From Pseudomonas huaxiensis (lineage in GTDB: Bacteria > Pseudomonadota > Gammaproteobacteria > Pseudomonadales > Pseudomonadaceae), in contig NZ_QKVL01000001.1 of NCBI RefSeq assembly GCF_003231275.1, forward strand, positions 620,001 to 684,000: 64,000 nucleotides of DNA, written 5' to 3'. Numbering within the stretch: the first letter of the stretch is position 1; each line of letters begins with the position of its first letter. A model generated the notes under the pieces. That model did no database searches. It was not told where the DNA came from and worked only from the letters and a program-made list of their open reading frames with translations. Positions 26,976 to 35,039 of this stretch are shown here, piece by piece. The position numbers were made by a program, and so were the translations under genes.

Positions 26976-27207
26976 TGCCGGCAGGTAAGGATCGGCGATT
27001 ATTGTTGCGAAAACGGTAACAGTGAATGTCAGGCTTCGCGATTCAACGAAGTTAGCAGATCAGTAAACTGAGCGCATCCCCAGTAAACAACTTCTACCGG
27101 GATCGGTACTTCGTGTTATGTCCACTTATTGATATAACAACTTCTCCGCGCCACCTCGGCACATGAAGTCAATCTGTTCGCTCGATTGCTTTAAAGGCCC
27201 AACTCTC

Positions 27208-27453
27208 ATGAAAGCATTAATTGCAGTTGCACTGCTTGCCGTCTCTTCGTTCGCACTTGCCGACACGGCCGCACAGCCCGCCGTTGAGCAATACAGCTAC
27301 GGCACCCAGCTGGATATCGCCAAGGTCATCAGCCTGTCGAATGTTCCCAATGTCTGTGAAGTGGTACCGGCTACCATGGTCTACGAAGATCATCAGGGCC
27401 AGCGCCACACCGTCGAATACCGGGTCATGGGTGACGGTTGCAGTCAGGGTTGA
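27208..27453 (+). CDS. DUF2790 family small exported protein
   Basis: 81 residues. Signal peptide MKALIAVALLAVSSFALA, then a short mature domain with YSYGTQLDIAKVISLSNVPNVCEVVPATMVYEDHQGQRHTVEYRVMGDGCSQG, characteristic of DUF2790, with two conserved Cys. Members are small periplasmic proteins found mostly in Pseudomonas. The ATG at 27208 is selected because upstream MKSICSLDCFKG lacks a signal peptide. A strong terminator follows. Confidence 0.85.
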   Translation: MKALIAVALLAVSSFALADTAAQPAVEQYSYGTQLDIAKVISLSNVPNVCEVVPATMVYEDHQGQRHTVEYRVMGDGCSQG

Positions 27454-27472
27454 AAGTTACACTTGGTTGATT

Positions 27473-27503
27473 AAAAGCCCCCGCGTCAATGGGGGCTTTT
27501 TAT
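27473..27503 (+). terminator. rho-independent terminator after the DUF2790 gene
   Basis: 10-bp stem AAAAGCCCCC (27473-27482) / GGGGGCTTTT (27491-27500) with an 8-base loop, then TATT. It can also serve the convergent ada gene. Confidence 0.88.
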
Positions 27504-27555
27504 TGCCTTTAATTTGAACTGGTTGACGGTTTATTAGTGCGGCCACGATAACCAA

Positions 27556-28620
27556 TCACGTTCTTTCCCGCTCCAGCAACTGCTGTTTGCGCGCCACGCC
27601 CCAGCGATAACCCGACAGGTTGCCGTCGCTGCGCACCACCCGATGGCAGGGGACCGCCACCGCGATGCTGTTGGCCGCGCAGGCCTTGGCTACGGCGCGA
27701 ACCGCCTTGGGCGAGCCGATGCGTTCGGCGATCTCGGCGTAGCTGGCGGTGCTGCCCACCGGAATATCCCGCAACGCCTGCCAGACTCGCTCCTGAAACG
27801 CTGTGCCGCGCAGGTCCAGCGGCAGGTCGAGGCCGATCGCTGGCGCTTCGACGAATCCCACCACCCGCGCCACCAAACGTTCGAAGGCGGCATCGGCGCC
27901 GATGAAATTGGCTTTGGGAAATTTGTCTTGCAGGTCCTGCAGCAGCGCCTGCGGGTCGTCGCCCAGCAGGATCGCGCAGATGCCCTTGGTGCTTTGTGCG
28001 ACGAGTATTGCCCCCAGCGAGCACTGGGCGATGGCGAAGTGGATATCGGTCTTGGCGCCGCCATCGCGGTAGGTCGCCGGGGTCATGCCGAGGCGTGCAT
28101 TACTGGATTCGTAGAAGCGGCTGTTGGAGTTGAAGCCCGCGTCGTAGAGCGCCTCGGTAATGGAGTCGGCACGCTGCAGGTGCTGGCGCAGCTTTTGCGC
28201 GCGGTGCGCCGTGGCGTAGGCCTTGGGCGTCAGGCCGGTGGCGCGCTTGAACACGCGGTGGAAATGGTACGGGCTCATGTTCACCTGCTCGGCCAACTGT
28301 TCCAGGCTCGGTTCGGTTTCGGCCTCTTCAATCAGCTTGCAGGCCCTGGCGACCTGGGCTGCGTGTTGCCGCGCCAGGCCGTTCTGGTCGGTGCCGCGGC
28401 GTCGGCTTGGCCGGTAGCCGGCGGCTTCGGCTTCGGCCGCAGTGGCGAAGAACTCGACGTTTTCGATGCGCGGCCGGCGCGCCGGGCTGGACGCGCGGCA
28501 ATAGACGCCGGTGGTGCGCACGCCGTAGACGAACGACGGGTCGGCGGCCGGGTCGCGGGCGAGCAGAGCTTGCCAGCGTGGATCGGATTCGCTGACCGTG
28601 GGTTGGGTTTTAGGGCGCAT
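27556..28620 (-). CDS. ada: Ada-type methyltransferase/regulator with a degenerate N-terminal zinc site
   Basis: 354 residues with the full Ada layout: N-terminal phosphotriester-acceptor domain (1-80), AraC-type HTH domain (95-180) and C-terminal O6-alkylguanine methyltransferase (190-354; acceptor Cys in VPCHRVV). By alignment to E. coli Ada (offset +3), the acceptor Cys41 is kept (GVYCRASS), but the other three zinc cysteines are Ser45, Ser72 and Arg75 (RPSRRR). Without them, zinc binding and methylation-driven activation should be impaired, while repair of O6-methylguanine may remain. GGAGG precedes the ATG at 28620. A longer start at 28674 lies in the repeat element and is rejected. Confidence 0.85.
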   Translation of the reverse strand: MRPKTQPTVSESDPRWQALLARDPAADPSFVYGVRTTGVYCRASSPARRPRIENVEFFATAAEAEAAGYRPSRRRGTDQNGLARQHAAQVARACKLIEEAETEPSLEQLAEQVNMSPYHFHRVFKRATGLTPKAYATAHRAQKLRQHLQRADSITEALYDAGFNSNSRFYESSNARLGMTPATYRDGGAKTDIHFAIAQCSLGAILVAQSTKGICAILLGDDPQALLQDLQDKFPKANFIGADAAFERLVARVVGFVEAPAIGLDLPLDLRGTAFQERVWQALRDIPVGSTASYAEIAERIGSPKAVRAVAKACAANSIAVAVPCHRVVRSDGNLSGYRWGVARKQQLLERERT

Positions 28621-28656
28621 GTTCTTCCTCCGAAAAGCCGGGGCCTGTCCATCAAA

Positions 28657-29121
28657 GCATGGGTATCTACACATCTTTCGGCCATGTGGTGGCCGCCATG
28701 TGCCTGTCAGAGGATCCGGTCATGGCCACCAGGTGCTAGCCCATAGTTCTTCAGCGCTCTCAAGATCGAGCGCCGCCCGCGCGGCGCATCGCCGGCAAGC
28801 CGGCTCCCACATTGGTTGCAACGAGCCTATGTCTGTCAGGTCATGGTTGACTGCCTTGGTAGTTCGGCTCGATTTTGAGGCTGGCGCCTCAGCCGCCCCG
28901 TACTTTCCAGCCATGCGCCAAGGCTGGCAACGCCAATCCCACAGGCCATGGCGCGTTGCAGCAAATGTGGGAGCTGGCTTGCCAGCGATGCGCCGCGCGG
29001 GCGGCGCTCGATCTTGAGAGCGCTGAAGAACTATCGGCTGGCAGTTGGTGGCCATGACACTGATCCTCTGACAGGCAACTCATGGCCTTCACACAATCCC
29101 GAGACGTTTAGATATCCATGC
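28657..29121. mobile_element. fold-back REP element A with 20-bp terminal inverted repeats
   Basis: Left tip GCATGGGTATCTACACATCT (28657-28676) and right tip (29102-29121, reverse complement GCATGGATATCTAAACGTCT) match at 17 of 20 bases. Inside, arms of roughly 110 bases at 28701-28813 and 28966-29077 are inverted copies: TGCCTGTCAGAGGATC, then CATGGCCACC, then ATAGTTCTTCAGCGCTCTCA, and a REP motif. CATCAA lies just outside both ends (28650-28655 and 29122-29127), a possible 6-7 bp target duplication. No transposase gene, so MITE-like. It fills most of the 588-base gap between ada and the alkA-like gene. Confidence 0.72.
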
Positions 29122-29208
29122 CATCAATGGCAGCAAGCCAACTGCTGAAGCTGGCTCACAGTCTAGAAATCCCCGGGCCACGGAAAACTCCGCCGCTTGC
29201 TTTCGAAT

Positions 29209-29835
29209 TCACGTTGTCGGCACTCGCCACAAATACCACGCCGCCACTGTGCGGTAGGGGCTCCAGGCTGCGCCCAGTTCCTGCAGGTGCTTGCGCGTCG
29301 GTTGTGCGGCCAGTCCCTGAAGGCGGCGGTAGCCCTCGCGCACGCCGAAGTCATCGACCGGCAGGATGTCCATCTGTTCCAGGGTGTAGATCAGCAACAT
29401 TTCCACGGTCCAGCGGCCGACACCGGGTAGCCGGGTCAGGCGCTCGATCAGCACTTCATGCGCCAGTTGCCGGGCCTCGTCGTGATCCGGCACCAAACCG
29501 TCCAGCCGCGCCTGGGCGACGGCCTGCACGGTGTTGATCTTGCGCCCGGAAAATCCACAGGCGCGCAGTTGCTCCGGCGTGGTCGCCAGCAGTTGCGCGG
29601 GGGTGGGGAATGCGGCGTCCGTATAGAGCGCGAGAAAGCGCGTGAGGATCGCCTCGGCAGCGCGCGCATGCAGTTGCTGGTAGGCGATGGCGCGGACCAG
29701 CGCCTGGTAAGGATCGCGGGTCGGCAGCGGGGTGTGCAGGCACGGGCCGATGGCCGCGATGTGCGCGGCCCAGGCCGGGTCTTGCTGGCTGAGGTGGACG
29801 GCGGCCTGGGTGTAGAAGGTTTCGAGTGACGTCAT
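29209..29835 (-). CDS. AlkA-type DNA-3-methyladenine glycosylase
   Basis: 208 residues, HhH-GPD superfamily. The helix-hairpin-helix is LTRLPGVGRWTVEMLLIYTLEQMDILPVDDFGVREGY, with the catalytic Asp in PVDDFG. It excises 3-methyladenine and related alkylated bases to start base excision repair. The start at 29835 is set by the ATG with a nearby AAGGGATCC-type upstream region; the longer open frame beyond it is not protein-like. It lies upstream of ada on the same strand, separated by the fold-back element; together they form an alkylation-repair unit. Confidence 0.88.
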   Translation of the reverse strand: MTSLETFYTQAAVHLSQQDPAWAAHIAAIGPCLHTPLPTRDPYQALVRAIAYQQLHARAAEAILTRFLALYTDAAFPTPAQLLATTPEQLRACGFSGRKINTVQAVAQARLDGLVPDHDEARQLAHEVLIERLTRLPGVGRWTVEMLLIYTLEQMDILPVDDFGVREGYRRLQGLAAQPTRKHLQELGAAWSPYRTVAAWYLWRVPTT

Positions 29836-29888
29836 AAGGGATCCGTTTGCGTAACAGCGGCTTGAGTGTAGGAGGGCGGGCACGGCTG

Positions 29889-31253
29889 TCACTCCGGATC
29901 CTGCGCGGCGAATTCGTCCAGCACCTGCGCCACCCGTTCCAGCGCCTGTTTCAACTCGGCCCGGCTGCGGGCGGCGGTGAGGCTGACGCGGATCGCCGGC
30001 ACCTGGCCCTGCTTGACCGCGAACACCTGTGCGGGCACGACTTCGACGCCTTTGGCCCGACAGGCCGCAGCCAGCACTTCGCCCGGGCGCGGGCCGCTGA
30101 CCCAGACATGCGGCGACGGCGTGGCCTGAAGCGTCAGCGCGGGGCCCAGCAGTCTGGCCGCCAGGCGCCAGCGTTGATTGACCTCCTCGCGCTGCCAGGC
30201 GAGCTTGCGCGCGGCAGTGCCGTCGTCGATCCAGCGGCAGGCGATCTGCAGAACCAGCGGGGCGATGGGCCAATGGGTGGCCTGGGAATACGGGTCGATG
30301 CGCTCCAGCAACGCCGTGTCGCCGACGATCCAGCCCAGACGCAGGCCGGCGCAGACGGTCTTGGACAGGCTGCTGACCAGCAACCCTCGCGGGCCCAACA
30401 GCGGCAACAAGGGCGGCTGGTCGCCCAGCGCGCCGTAGACATCGTCCTCCACCAACAGCAGGTCCAGCCGTTCCACCACCGCAGCGATATCGCGACGACG
30501 CTGTTCGCCCATGCAAGCGCCGGTAGGGTTGTGCAGTGCCGGCGTCAGCACCAGCACCCGGGCGCCGCTGGCCCGGGCGACGCGGTCGAGGTCGTCGGGG
30601 AGGATGCCTTCATGGTCCATGGCGACGCCGTGCAGCGGCAAGCGCAATTGCCGGCAAGCGGCCTTGATGCCGGGTGCGGTCAGCGCTTCGACCATCACCG
30701 CCTCGCCGGGCTGGCAGAACGACAACAGCACACTGAACAGCCCTTGTTGAGCACCACCGCACAGCAGCACCTGCGCGGCGGTCAGGTGCAGTCCGCGCTG
30801 CGACAACCAACTGGCACCGTGCACGCGACCGAGCAGCAACTGTTCGGCGCCTAGGTAATGCTCAAGGGCGTGGCTTGGGTTCTGGTGCAGCAACTCGCGC
30901 AGGGTCCGGTCGAAATCCTCGCTGTCGGTATCGACCACGGGCACGTTGGTCGACAGGTCGATGTGCGAACTGCCGTTGTCCCGCTGTTTGAGACGAAACA
31001 GGGTGGCTTCGTTGCTGCCGGCGAGCACGTAGGTGCCGCGACCGACCTCGCCGGACACCAGATGCCGGGCGGCCGCCTCGCGATAGGCCTGTTGCGTGGT
31101 GCTCGGGTTCAGGCCCAGCGCCCAGGCCAGGCGCCGCTGGGGTGGCAGGCGGGCGCCGACCTGAAGCTCGCCGCTTTGGATGGCGCGGGCGATGGCGGCG
31201 ACCAGGGCCAGGTAGCGGGGTTGTCCGTCGTCGGGAAGGCTGGGGATCCACAT
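29889..31253 (-). CDS. MocR-type (GntR/aminotransferase) transcriptional regulator
   Basis: 454 residues. An N-terminal GntR winged helix (PRYLALVAAIARAIQSGELQVGARLPPQRRLAWALGLNPSTTQQAYREA) is joined to a fold-type I aminotransferase domain; the PLP lysine is probably in LLVSSLSKTVCAGLRLGW. MocR proteins regulate genes for amine, amino acid or vitamin B6 metabolism using a bound PLP. Divergent from the threonine dehydratase gene, 89 bases apart, so it probably controls that gene and itself. Confidence 0.9.
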   Translation of the reverse strand: MWIPSLPDDGQPRYLALVAAIARAIQSGELQVGARLPPQRRLAWALGLNPSTTQQAYREAAARHLVSGEVGRGTYVLAGSNEATLFRLKQRDNGSSHIDLSTNVPVVDTDSEDFDRTLRELLHQNPSHALEHYLGAEQLLLGRVHGASWLSQRGLHLTAAQVLLCGGAQQGLFSVLLSFCQPGEAVMVEALTAPGIKAACRQLRLPLHGVAMDHEGILPDDLDRVARASGARVLVLTPALHNPTGACMGEQRRRDIAAVVERLDLLLVEDDVYGALGDQPPLLPLLGPRGLLVSSLSKTVCAGLRLGWIVGDTALLERIDPYSQATHWPIAPLVLQIACRWIDDGTAARKLAWQREEVNQRWRLAARLLGPALTLQATPSPHVWVSGPRPGEVLAAACRAKGVEVVPAQVFAVKQGQVPAIRVSLTAARSRAELKQALERVAQVLDEFAAQDPE

Positions 31254-31342
31254 GTTTTATTGTCGGCCATGCAATATAAGGTTTTACCCATACAATGCGC
31301 GGCCACTAGGATCGGGTCAAATCCCCTGACCCGAGGTGTTCC

Positions 31343-32299
31343 ATGTTCGATCTGCCTGCCTTGCGCGAAGCCGCCCGCCTGGTCCATGCCCAGGTGCCCG
31401 CCACCCCGCAGTACGCCTGGCCGCGGCTGGCCGAGCGGCTTGGCTGCGAGGTCTGGGTCAAGCATGAAAACCACACGCCCACCGGTGCCTTCAAGGTGCG
31501 TGGCGGCTTGCTTTACGTGCAATCGCTGCAGGGCCGCTCGCCGGCCGTGCGTGGCCTGGTCACCGCCACTCGCGGCAACCACGGCCAGAGCATGGCGATG
31601 GCGGCGCGCAATGCCGGTTTGCCGATCATCATCGTGGTTCCTGAAGGCAACTCACGGGAGAAGAACGCGGCCATGCGCGCCCTTGGCGCCGAGTTGGTGG
31701 AGCACGGCAGCGACTTCGACCAGGCCCGGACCGAGGCCGCGCGGCTGGGACAAGTGCATGGTTACGAGAGCGTGCCGCCGTTTCACCCGCAACTGATTCG
31801 CGGCGTGGCCACCTATGCGCTGGAGCTGTTCGAGGCGGTGGCGGCGCTGGATGCGGTCTATGTTCCGATCGGCATGGGCTCGGGGATCTGCGGGCTGATC
31901 CGCACCCGTGATTTGCTCGGGCTGAAGACCGAGATCATTGGCGTGGTGTCCACCGAGGCCGACGCCTTTGCCCGCAGTATCGAGCAGGGCCGCATTGTCA
32001 CCACCGAAACCGCCGACACCTTTGCCGACGGCATGGCTTGCCGCATTCCGCAGCCGGAAGCTTTCGAAATAATCCGCGAGGGCGCGGCGCGCATCGTCCG
32101 GGTCAGCGACGATGAAATCGCCCGCGCCATACGCATCTACCATGAAGACACCCACAACACCGCCGAAGGCGCCGGAGCGGCGGGCCTTGCCGCATTGCAC
32201 CAGGAACGCGAGCGGCAAAAGGGGCGCAAGGTGGCGGTGATTCTCAGCGGCGCGAATATCGATCGGGAGCAGTTTGCGCGGGTGTTGGCGGGGGAGTGA
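31343..32299 (+). CDS. threonine dehydratase-like PLP enzyme
   Basis: 318 residues, a short fold-type II enzyme without the C-terminal ACT domain of biosynthetic IlvA, so a catabolic or serine/threonine dehydratase is likely. The PLP lysine is in HTPTGAFKVRGG, the substrate loop in TRGNHGQS, and the phosphate loop in YVPIGMGSGICGLI. The tail SGANID replaces the common SGGN motif. It removes the amino group of threonine or serine to give 2-oxobutanoate or pyruvate. It may be regulated by the divergent MocR gene. Confidence 0.85.
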   Translation: MFDLPALREAARLVHAQVPATPQYAWPRLAERLGCEVWVKHENHTPTGAFKVRGGLLYVQSLQGRSPAVRGLVTATRGNHGQSMAMAARNAGLPIIIVVPEGNSREKNAAMRALGAELVEHGSDFDQARTEAARLGQVHGYESVPPFHPQLIRGVATYALELFEAVAALDAVYVPIGMGSGICGLIRTRDLLGLKTEIIGVVSTEADAFARSIEQGRIVTTETADTFADGMACRIPQPEAFEIIREGAARIVRVSDDEIARAIRIYHEDTHNTAEGAGAAGLAALHQERERQKGRKVAVILSGANIDREQFARVLAGE

Positions 32300-32441
32300 A
32301 CGAGGGCAAGTGGAATGCCGACAGGTACGTGGAAGTCGTTGCAAAACCGACCTCAACCCAAGGCAATTTCTTCCAATACATCCTCCACAGGATCCGTTTT
32401 AATGCCGGCTGCCTTTTCCTGTAGCCGGTAGCGGATCGTTC

Positions 32442-33086
32442 ATGCCTTTTTCCAACGGATTTCTTCTGAGCCTGTCGCTGTGCCTGGACATCGGCGTGGC
32501 CAATATCGCGATGATCACCCTGGCCATGCAGCGTGGCTTCTGGCAGGGCATGTGGCTGGGCCTGGGAACCTGCGTCGGTGATCTGCTCTACGCCCTGGCG
32601 GCGCTGGCCGGGATGACCGTGTTGTTGCAGTTCAGCGCCGTGCGCTGGGTGCTGTGGATCGGCGGTTCGCTGCTGCTGGTGTGGTTTGCGGTGAAGATGT
32701 TGCTGGCCGCGATCCGTGGTGATGCGCACCTGGACACCGAGGCCAAGGTGGTGCGCGAGTCGCCCTGGCGGGAGTTTTTGCGCGGGATCTTCCTGGCCAT
32801 GTCGTCGCCCAGCGCAATTCTCTGGTTCGCCGCGGTGGGCGGTGTGCTGATCTCCCGCTCCAGCGCGGGTGGACCGGTTGAGGCTGGGGTGTTCCTGAGC
32901 GGTTTCTTCAGCGCCGGGGTGCTCTGGTGCGTGACACTGTGTGGGGTTGCCAGCCACGGTGGGCGGTTGCTGGGTGATCGCTTGTTGACCTGGTCTTACC
33001 TCGCTTCGGCAGCGATCTTCTGCTACTTCGCGGTCTATGTGATCGTTTCCGGCTACCGCGAATTTATCCTCGCACCGACGCTCTGA
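32442..33086 (+). CDS. LysE family amino acid exporter
   Basis: 214 residues with about six membrane helices (GFLLSLSLCLDIGVANIAMITLAMQRGFW; WLGLGTCVGDLLYALAALAGMTVLL; VLWIGGSLLLVWFAVKMLL; and three more). This is the LysE/RhtB pattern, with the conserved region near GVANIAMI at the first helix. Probably exports an amino acid or related amine. It follows the threonine dehydratase by 142 bases and is convergent with the AraC regulator, overlapping by 23 bases. Confidence 0.88.
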   Translation: MPFSNGFLLSLSLCLDIGVANIAMITLAMQRGFWQGMWLGLGTCVGDLLYALAALAGMTVLLQFSAVRWVLWIGGSLLLVWFAVKMLLAAIRGDAHLDTEAKVVRESPWREFLRGIFLAMSSPSAILWFAAVGGVLISRSSAGGPVEAGVFLSGFFSAGVLWCVTLCGVASHGGRLLGDRLLTWSYLASAAIFCYFAVYVIVSGYREFILAPTL

Positions 33087-33867
33087 ACGCCTGCCAGTAG
33101 CTGTTCGGGGTCACGCCCATGACCCGGCGGAAGGCGTTGATGAAATGGCTTTGATCGTAGAAGCCCAGAGCGTCCGCTACCTCCGCAGGATGCAGACCAT
33201 CACGCAAGCGCCTCCGGGCTTCGCTCAGACGCAATTGCATGTGGTACTGCAAGGGCGCCAGCCCCGTGGCCTTTTTGAAGCAGCGCACGAAGTGGTATTT
33301 GCTCAGCCCCGCAGCGGCGGCGACATCCTCCAGCGCGAGCTTGGCCTGCGGTGTATCGCGCATGAGTTGCATGGCCAGGCGCAGTGAGCCCGCTTGTTCG
33401 ATGGCGGGCGCCGTCGGCTGTTCGAGCAACTGGGCGAGCAGGGCGAGCAGTGCTTCTTCCTGATACGCCGGCTCTCCGGCGTCCGCCCTGGCGAAGTCGA
33501 CGATGGCGCGGTACAGCGCCGGGTTGTGCAGCACGCCTTGGGCGAAGCTCAAGCTGTCATCAAACTGTTGCAGATTATTGTCTTTGGCAACATGACGCAG
33601 GGCGTTCGGGTCCAGGTGCAGGCTGATGTATTCGACACCGTCCTCGGCGAATTCCGAGGCTTGCACCGCCAGCGGGTTATACAGCGTGACACTCCCGGGT
33701 GGTACTTCGAGGGTCTGGCCGTCCAGCCAGATGCGCTCGTTGCCGCGCAGGTTGGCACCGAGCACATACTCGTCGTGGGTATGCCGCTCGAAGCTGGCCG
33801 AACTGGCCCTGACCCAGGACGACTCGACCAGGCCGAAGGCTTGGAGTGGCTGACTGATTAATGCCAT
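33064..33867 (-). CDS. AraC family regulator
   Basis: 267 residues. Residues 15-130 form a cupin-like sensor (TLYNPLAVQASEFAEDGVEYISLHLDP) and the C-terminal 100 residues carry two AraC helix-turn-helices (LEDVAAAAGLSKYHFVRCFKKATGLAPLQYHMQLRLSEARRRL; EVADALGFYDQSHFINAFRRVMGVTPNSYW). Likely controls the neighbouring LysE exporter or the divergent GyrI-like gene. No effector can be predicted. Confidence 0.9.
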   Translation of the reverse strand: MALISQPLQAFGLVESSWVRASSASFERHTHDEYVLGANLRGNERIWLDGQTLEVPPGSVTLYNPLAVQASEFAEDGVEYISLHLDPNALRHVAKDNNLQQFDDSLSFAQGVLHNPALYRAIVDFARADAGEPAYQEEALLALLAQLLEQPTAPAIEQAGSLRLAMQLMRDTPQAKLALEDVAAAAGLSKYHFVRCFKKATGLAPLQYHMQLRLSEARRRLRDGLHPAEVADALGFYDQSHFINAFRRVMGVTPNSYWQAFRASVRG

Positions 33868-33983
33868 TTGGCAGGTTTCCCCGAGTACGCAACGCGGCTA
33901 CGCTAGCGGAGTGCCATTAGGCGCGGCAACCCATAATGCCGCCCGTCATGGATCTTCATGAATTGACCTTGTGAGGCATGGAT

Positions 33984-34469
33984 ATGTCGACCCAAATGGA
34001 AGCCGGGTTTGCTCCCGCACGATTCGAGCATGGGCGTTCATTCACCATCGCCGGTTTTGGCGAGCACTACACCCAACAGACCAACAAAAGCATTCCTGCG
34101 CTCTGGGATCGCCTGGCGCCGCAAATCGGCAAGATACCGGGCCAGATCGGTGACGACACCTATGGCGTGTGCTGCAACTTCGACGGCCATGGCGGGTTTC
34201 TGTATATCGCCGGCGTGGAAGTGCGCAGCACCAGCGTGCTGCCGCCGGATTTCACCTGGCACACCTTGCAACCCAGGCGTTATGCGGTGTTCGAGCATCG
34301 TGGCAAGCTGAGCGGCCTGGGCCATACCTTCGAAAAAATCTGGAAACAGTGGCTGCCGGCGTCCGGTGAGCGCGCCGCCGAGGCACCGGAGTTCGAGCGC
34401 TATGGCGACGATTTCGATGCGGAGACTGCCAGCGGTCTGGTGGAAATCTGGATTCCGCTGGAGGGCTGA
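33984..34469 (+). CDS. GyrI-like effector-binding domain protein
   Basis: 161 residues of the GyrI-like/AraC effector-binding (SOUL-like) fold: ESVRFTIAGFGEHYTQQT-type N-terminus, IPGQIGDDTYGVCCNFDGHGGFLYIAGVEV and PRRYAVFEHRGKLSGLGHTFEKIWKQWLPASG. The small-molecule binding pocket is in the second half. ATG 33984 is favoured over 33978 because GAGG lies 7 bases upstream of it but only 1 base before the other. Divergent from the AraC gene, which lacks this domain, so they may act together. Confidence 0.82.
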   Translation: MSTQMEAGFAPARFEHGRSFTIAGFGEHYTQQTNKSIPALWDRLAPQIGKIPGQIGDDTYGVCCNFDGHGGFLYIAGVEVRSTSVLPPDFTWHTLQPRRYAVFEHRGKLSGLGHTFEKIWKQWLPASGERAAEAPEFERYGDDFDAETASGLVEIWIPLEG

Positions 34470-34493
34470 CACGCGGGCAATTTGTCGTCCCAG

Positions 34494-34515
34494 GCGGCGC
34501 TGCAGCGAGCGCCGC
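34494..34515. terminator. hairpin between convergent genes
   Basis: Perfect 8-bp stem GCGGCGCT / AGCGCCGC with loop GCAGCG, then TT, between the GyrI-like gene and the MaoC gene. It can stop transcripts from both sides, though the T-run is minimal. Confidence 0.5.
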
Positions 34516-34528
34516 TTGCGGGCGGGTG

Positions 34529-34999
34529 TCAGCCGACGGTGATCGGCGGCGGGCTGACCAGATCGACGGTCTGCTGTTTGCGCGGAGCGAGGATCTCGGC
34601 TTCGCCGTCCACCACCAGCTCTTCGTTCTGGTTAAATACGCGGGTGGCGATGCGCACGCGGAATTTCGGCAGTTTTTCGAGGATTTCCAGGCGCACGGTC
34701 AGGGTGTCGCCGATCTTCACCGGCTTCTGGAAGCTCATTTGCTGGCCCAGGTAGATGGTGCCGGGGCCAGGCAGTTCACAGGCCACCGCAGCACTGATCA
34801 GCGCGCCGCTGAACATGCCGTGGGCGATGCGTTCCTTGAACATGCTCTTGGCCGCGAACTCGGCATCCAGGTGCACCGGGTTGTGGTCACCGGACATCGC
34901 GGCGAACAGTTGGATGTCACGTTCTTCGACGGTCTTGCTGAAGCTGGCGGTCTGGCCGACTTCGAGGGATTCGTAAGGCGTGTTGGTGACCTGGGTCAT
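34529..34999 (-). CDS. phaJ4: MaoC-type (R)-specific enoyl-CoA hydratase
   Basis: 156 residues, hot-dog fold. The hydratase motif is MSGDHNPVHLDAEFAAKSMFKERIAHGMFSGAL, with the catalytic Asp and His (GDHNPVH and AHG). It turns trans-2-enoyl-CoA into (R)-3-hydroxyacyl-CoA, which links beta-oxidation to polyhydroxyalkanoate synthesis. The gene order MaoC / hydrolase / fadD2 / fadD1 is that of the Pseudomonas PhaJ4 locus, the main reason for the symbol. The start at 34999 matches the family N-terminus; upstream sequence in frame is not protein-like. Lies 40 bases downstream of the hydrolase gene on the same strand. Confidence 0.75.
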   Translation of the reverse strand: MTQVTNTPYESLEVGQTASFSKTVEERDIQLFAAMSGDHNPVHLDAEFAAKSMFKERIAHGMFSGALISAAVACELPGPGTIYLGQQMSFQKPVKIGDTLTVRLEILEKLPKFRVRIATRVFNQNEELVVDGEAEILAPRKQQTVDLVSPPPITVG

Positions 35000-35039
35000 T
35001 CGTGGTGCTTCCTTGAAGGCGCGACGGGGGCGGGCAGTA

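Noticed and set aside
28621..28674. Longer Ada N-terminus beginning MCRYPCFDG
   Set aside because: These codons come from the tip of the fold-back element; the same tip at 56767 gives MCRYPCSD in an unrelated place. The good ribosome site and family alignment favour the start at 28620.
29836..30516. Upstream extension of the alkA-like frame to 435 codons
   Set aside because: The extension is antisense-like overlap with the MocR gene; the family length and motifs fit the start at 29835.
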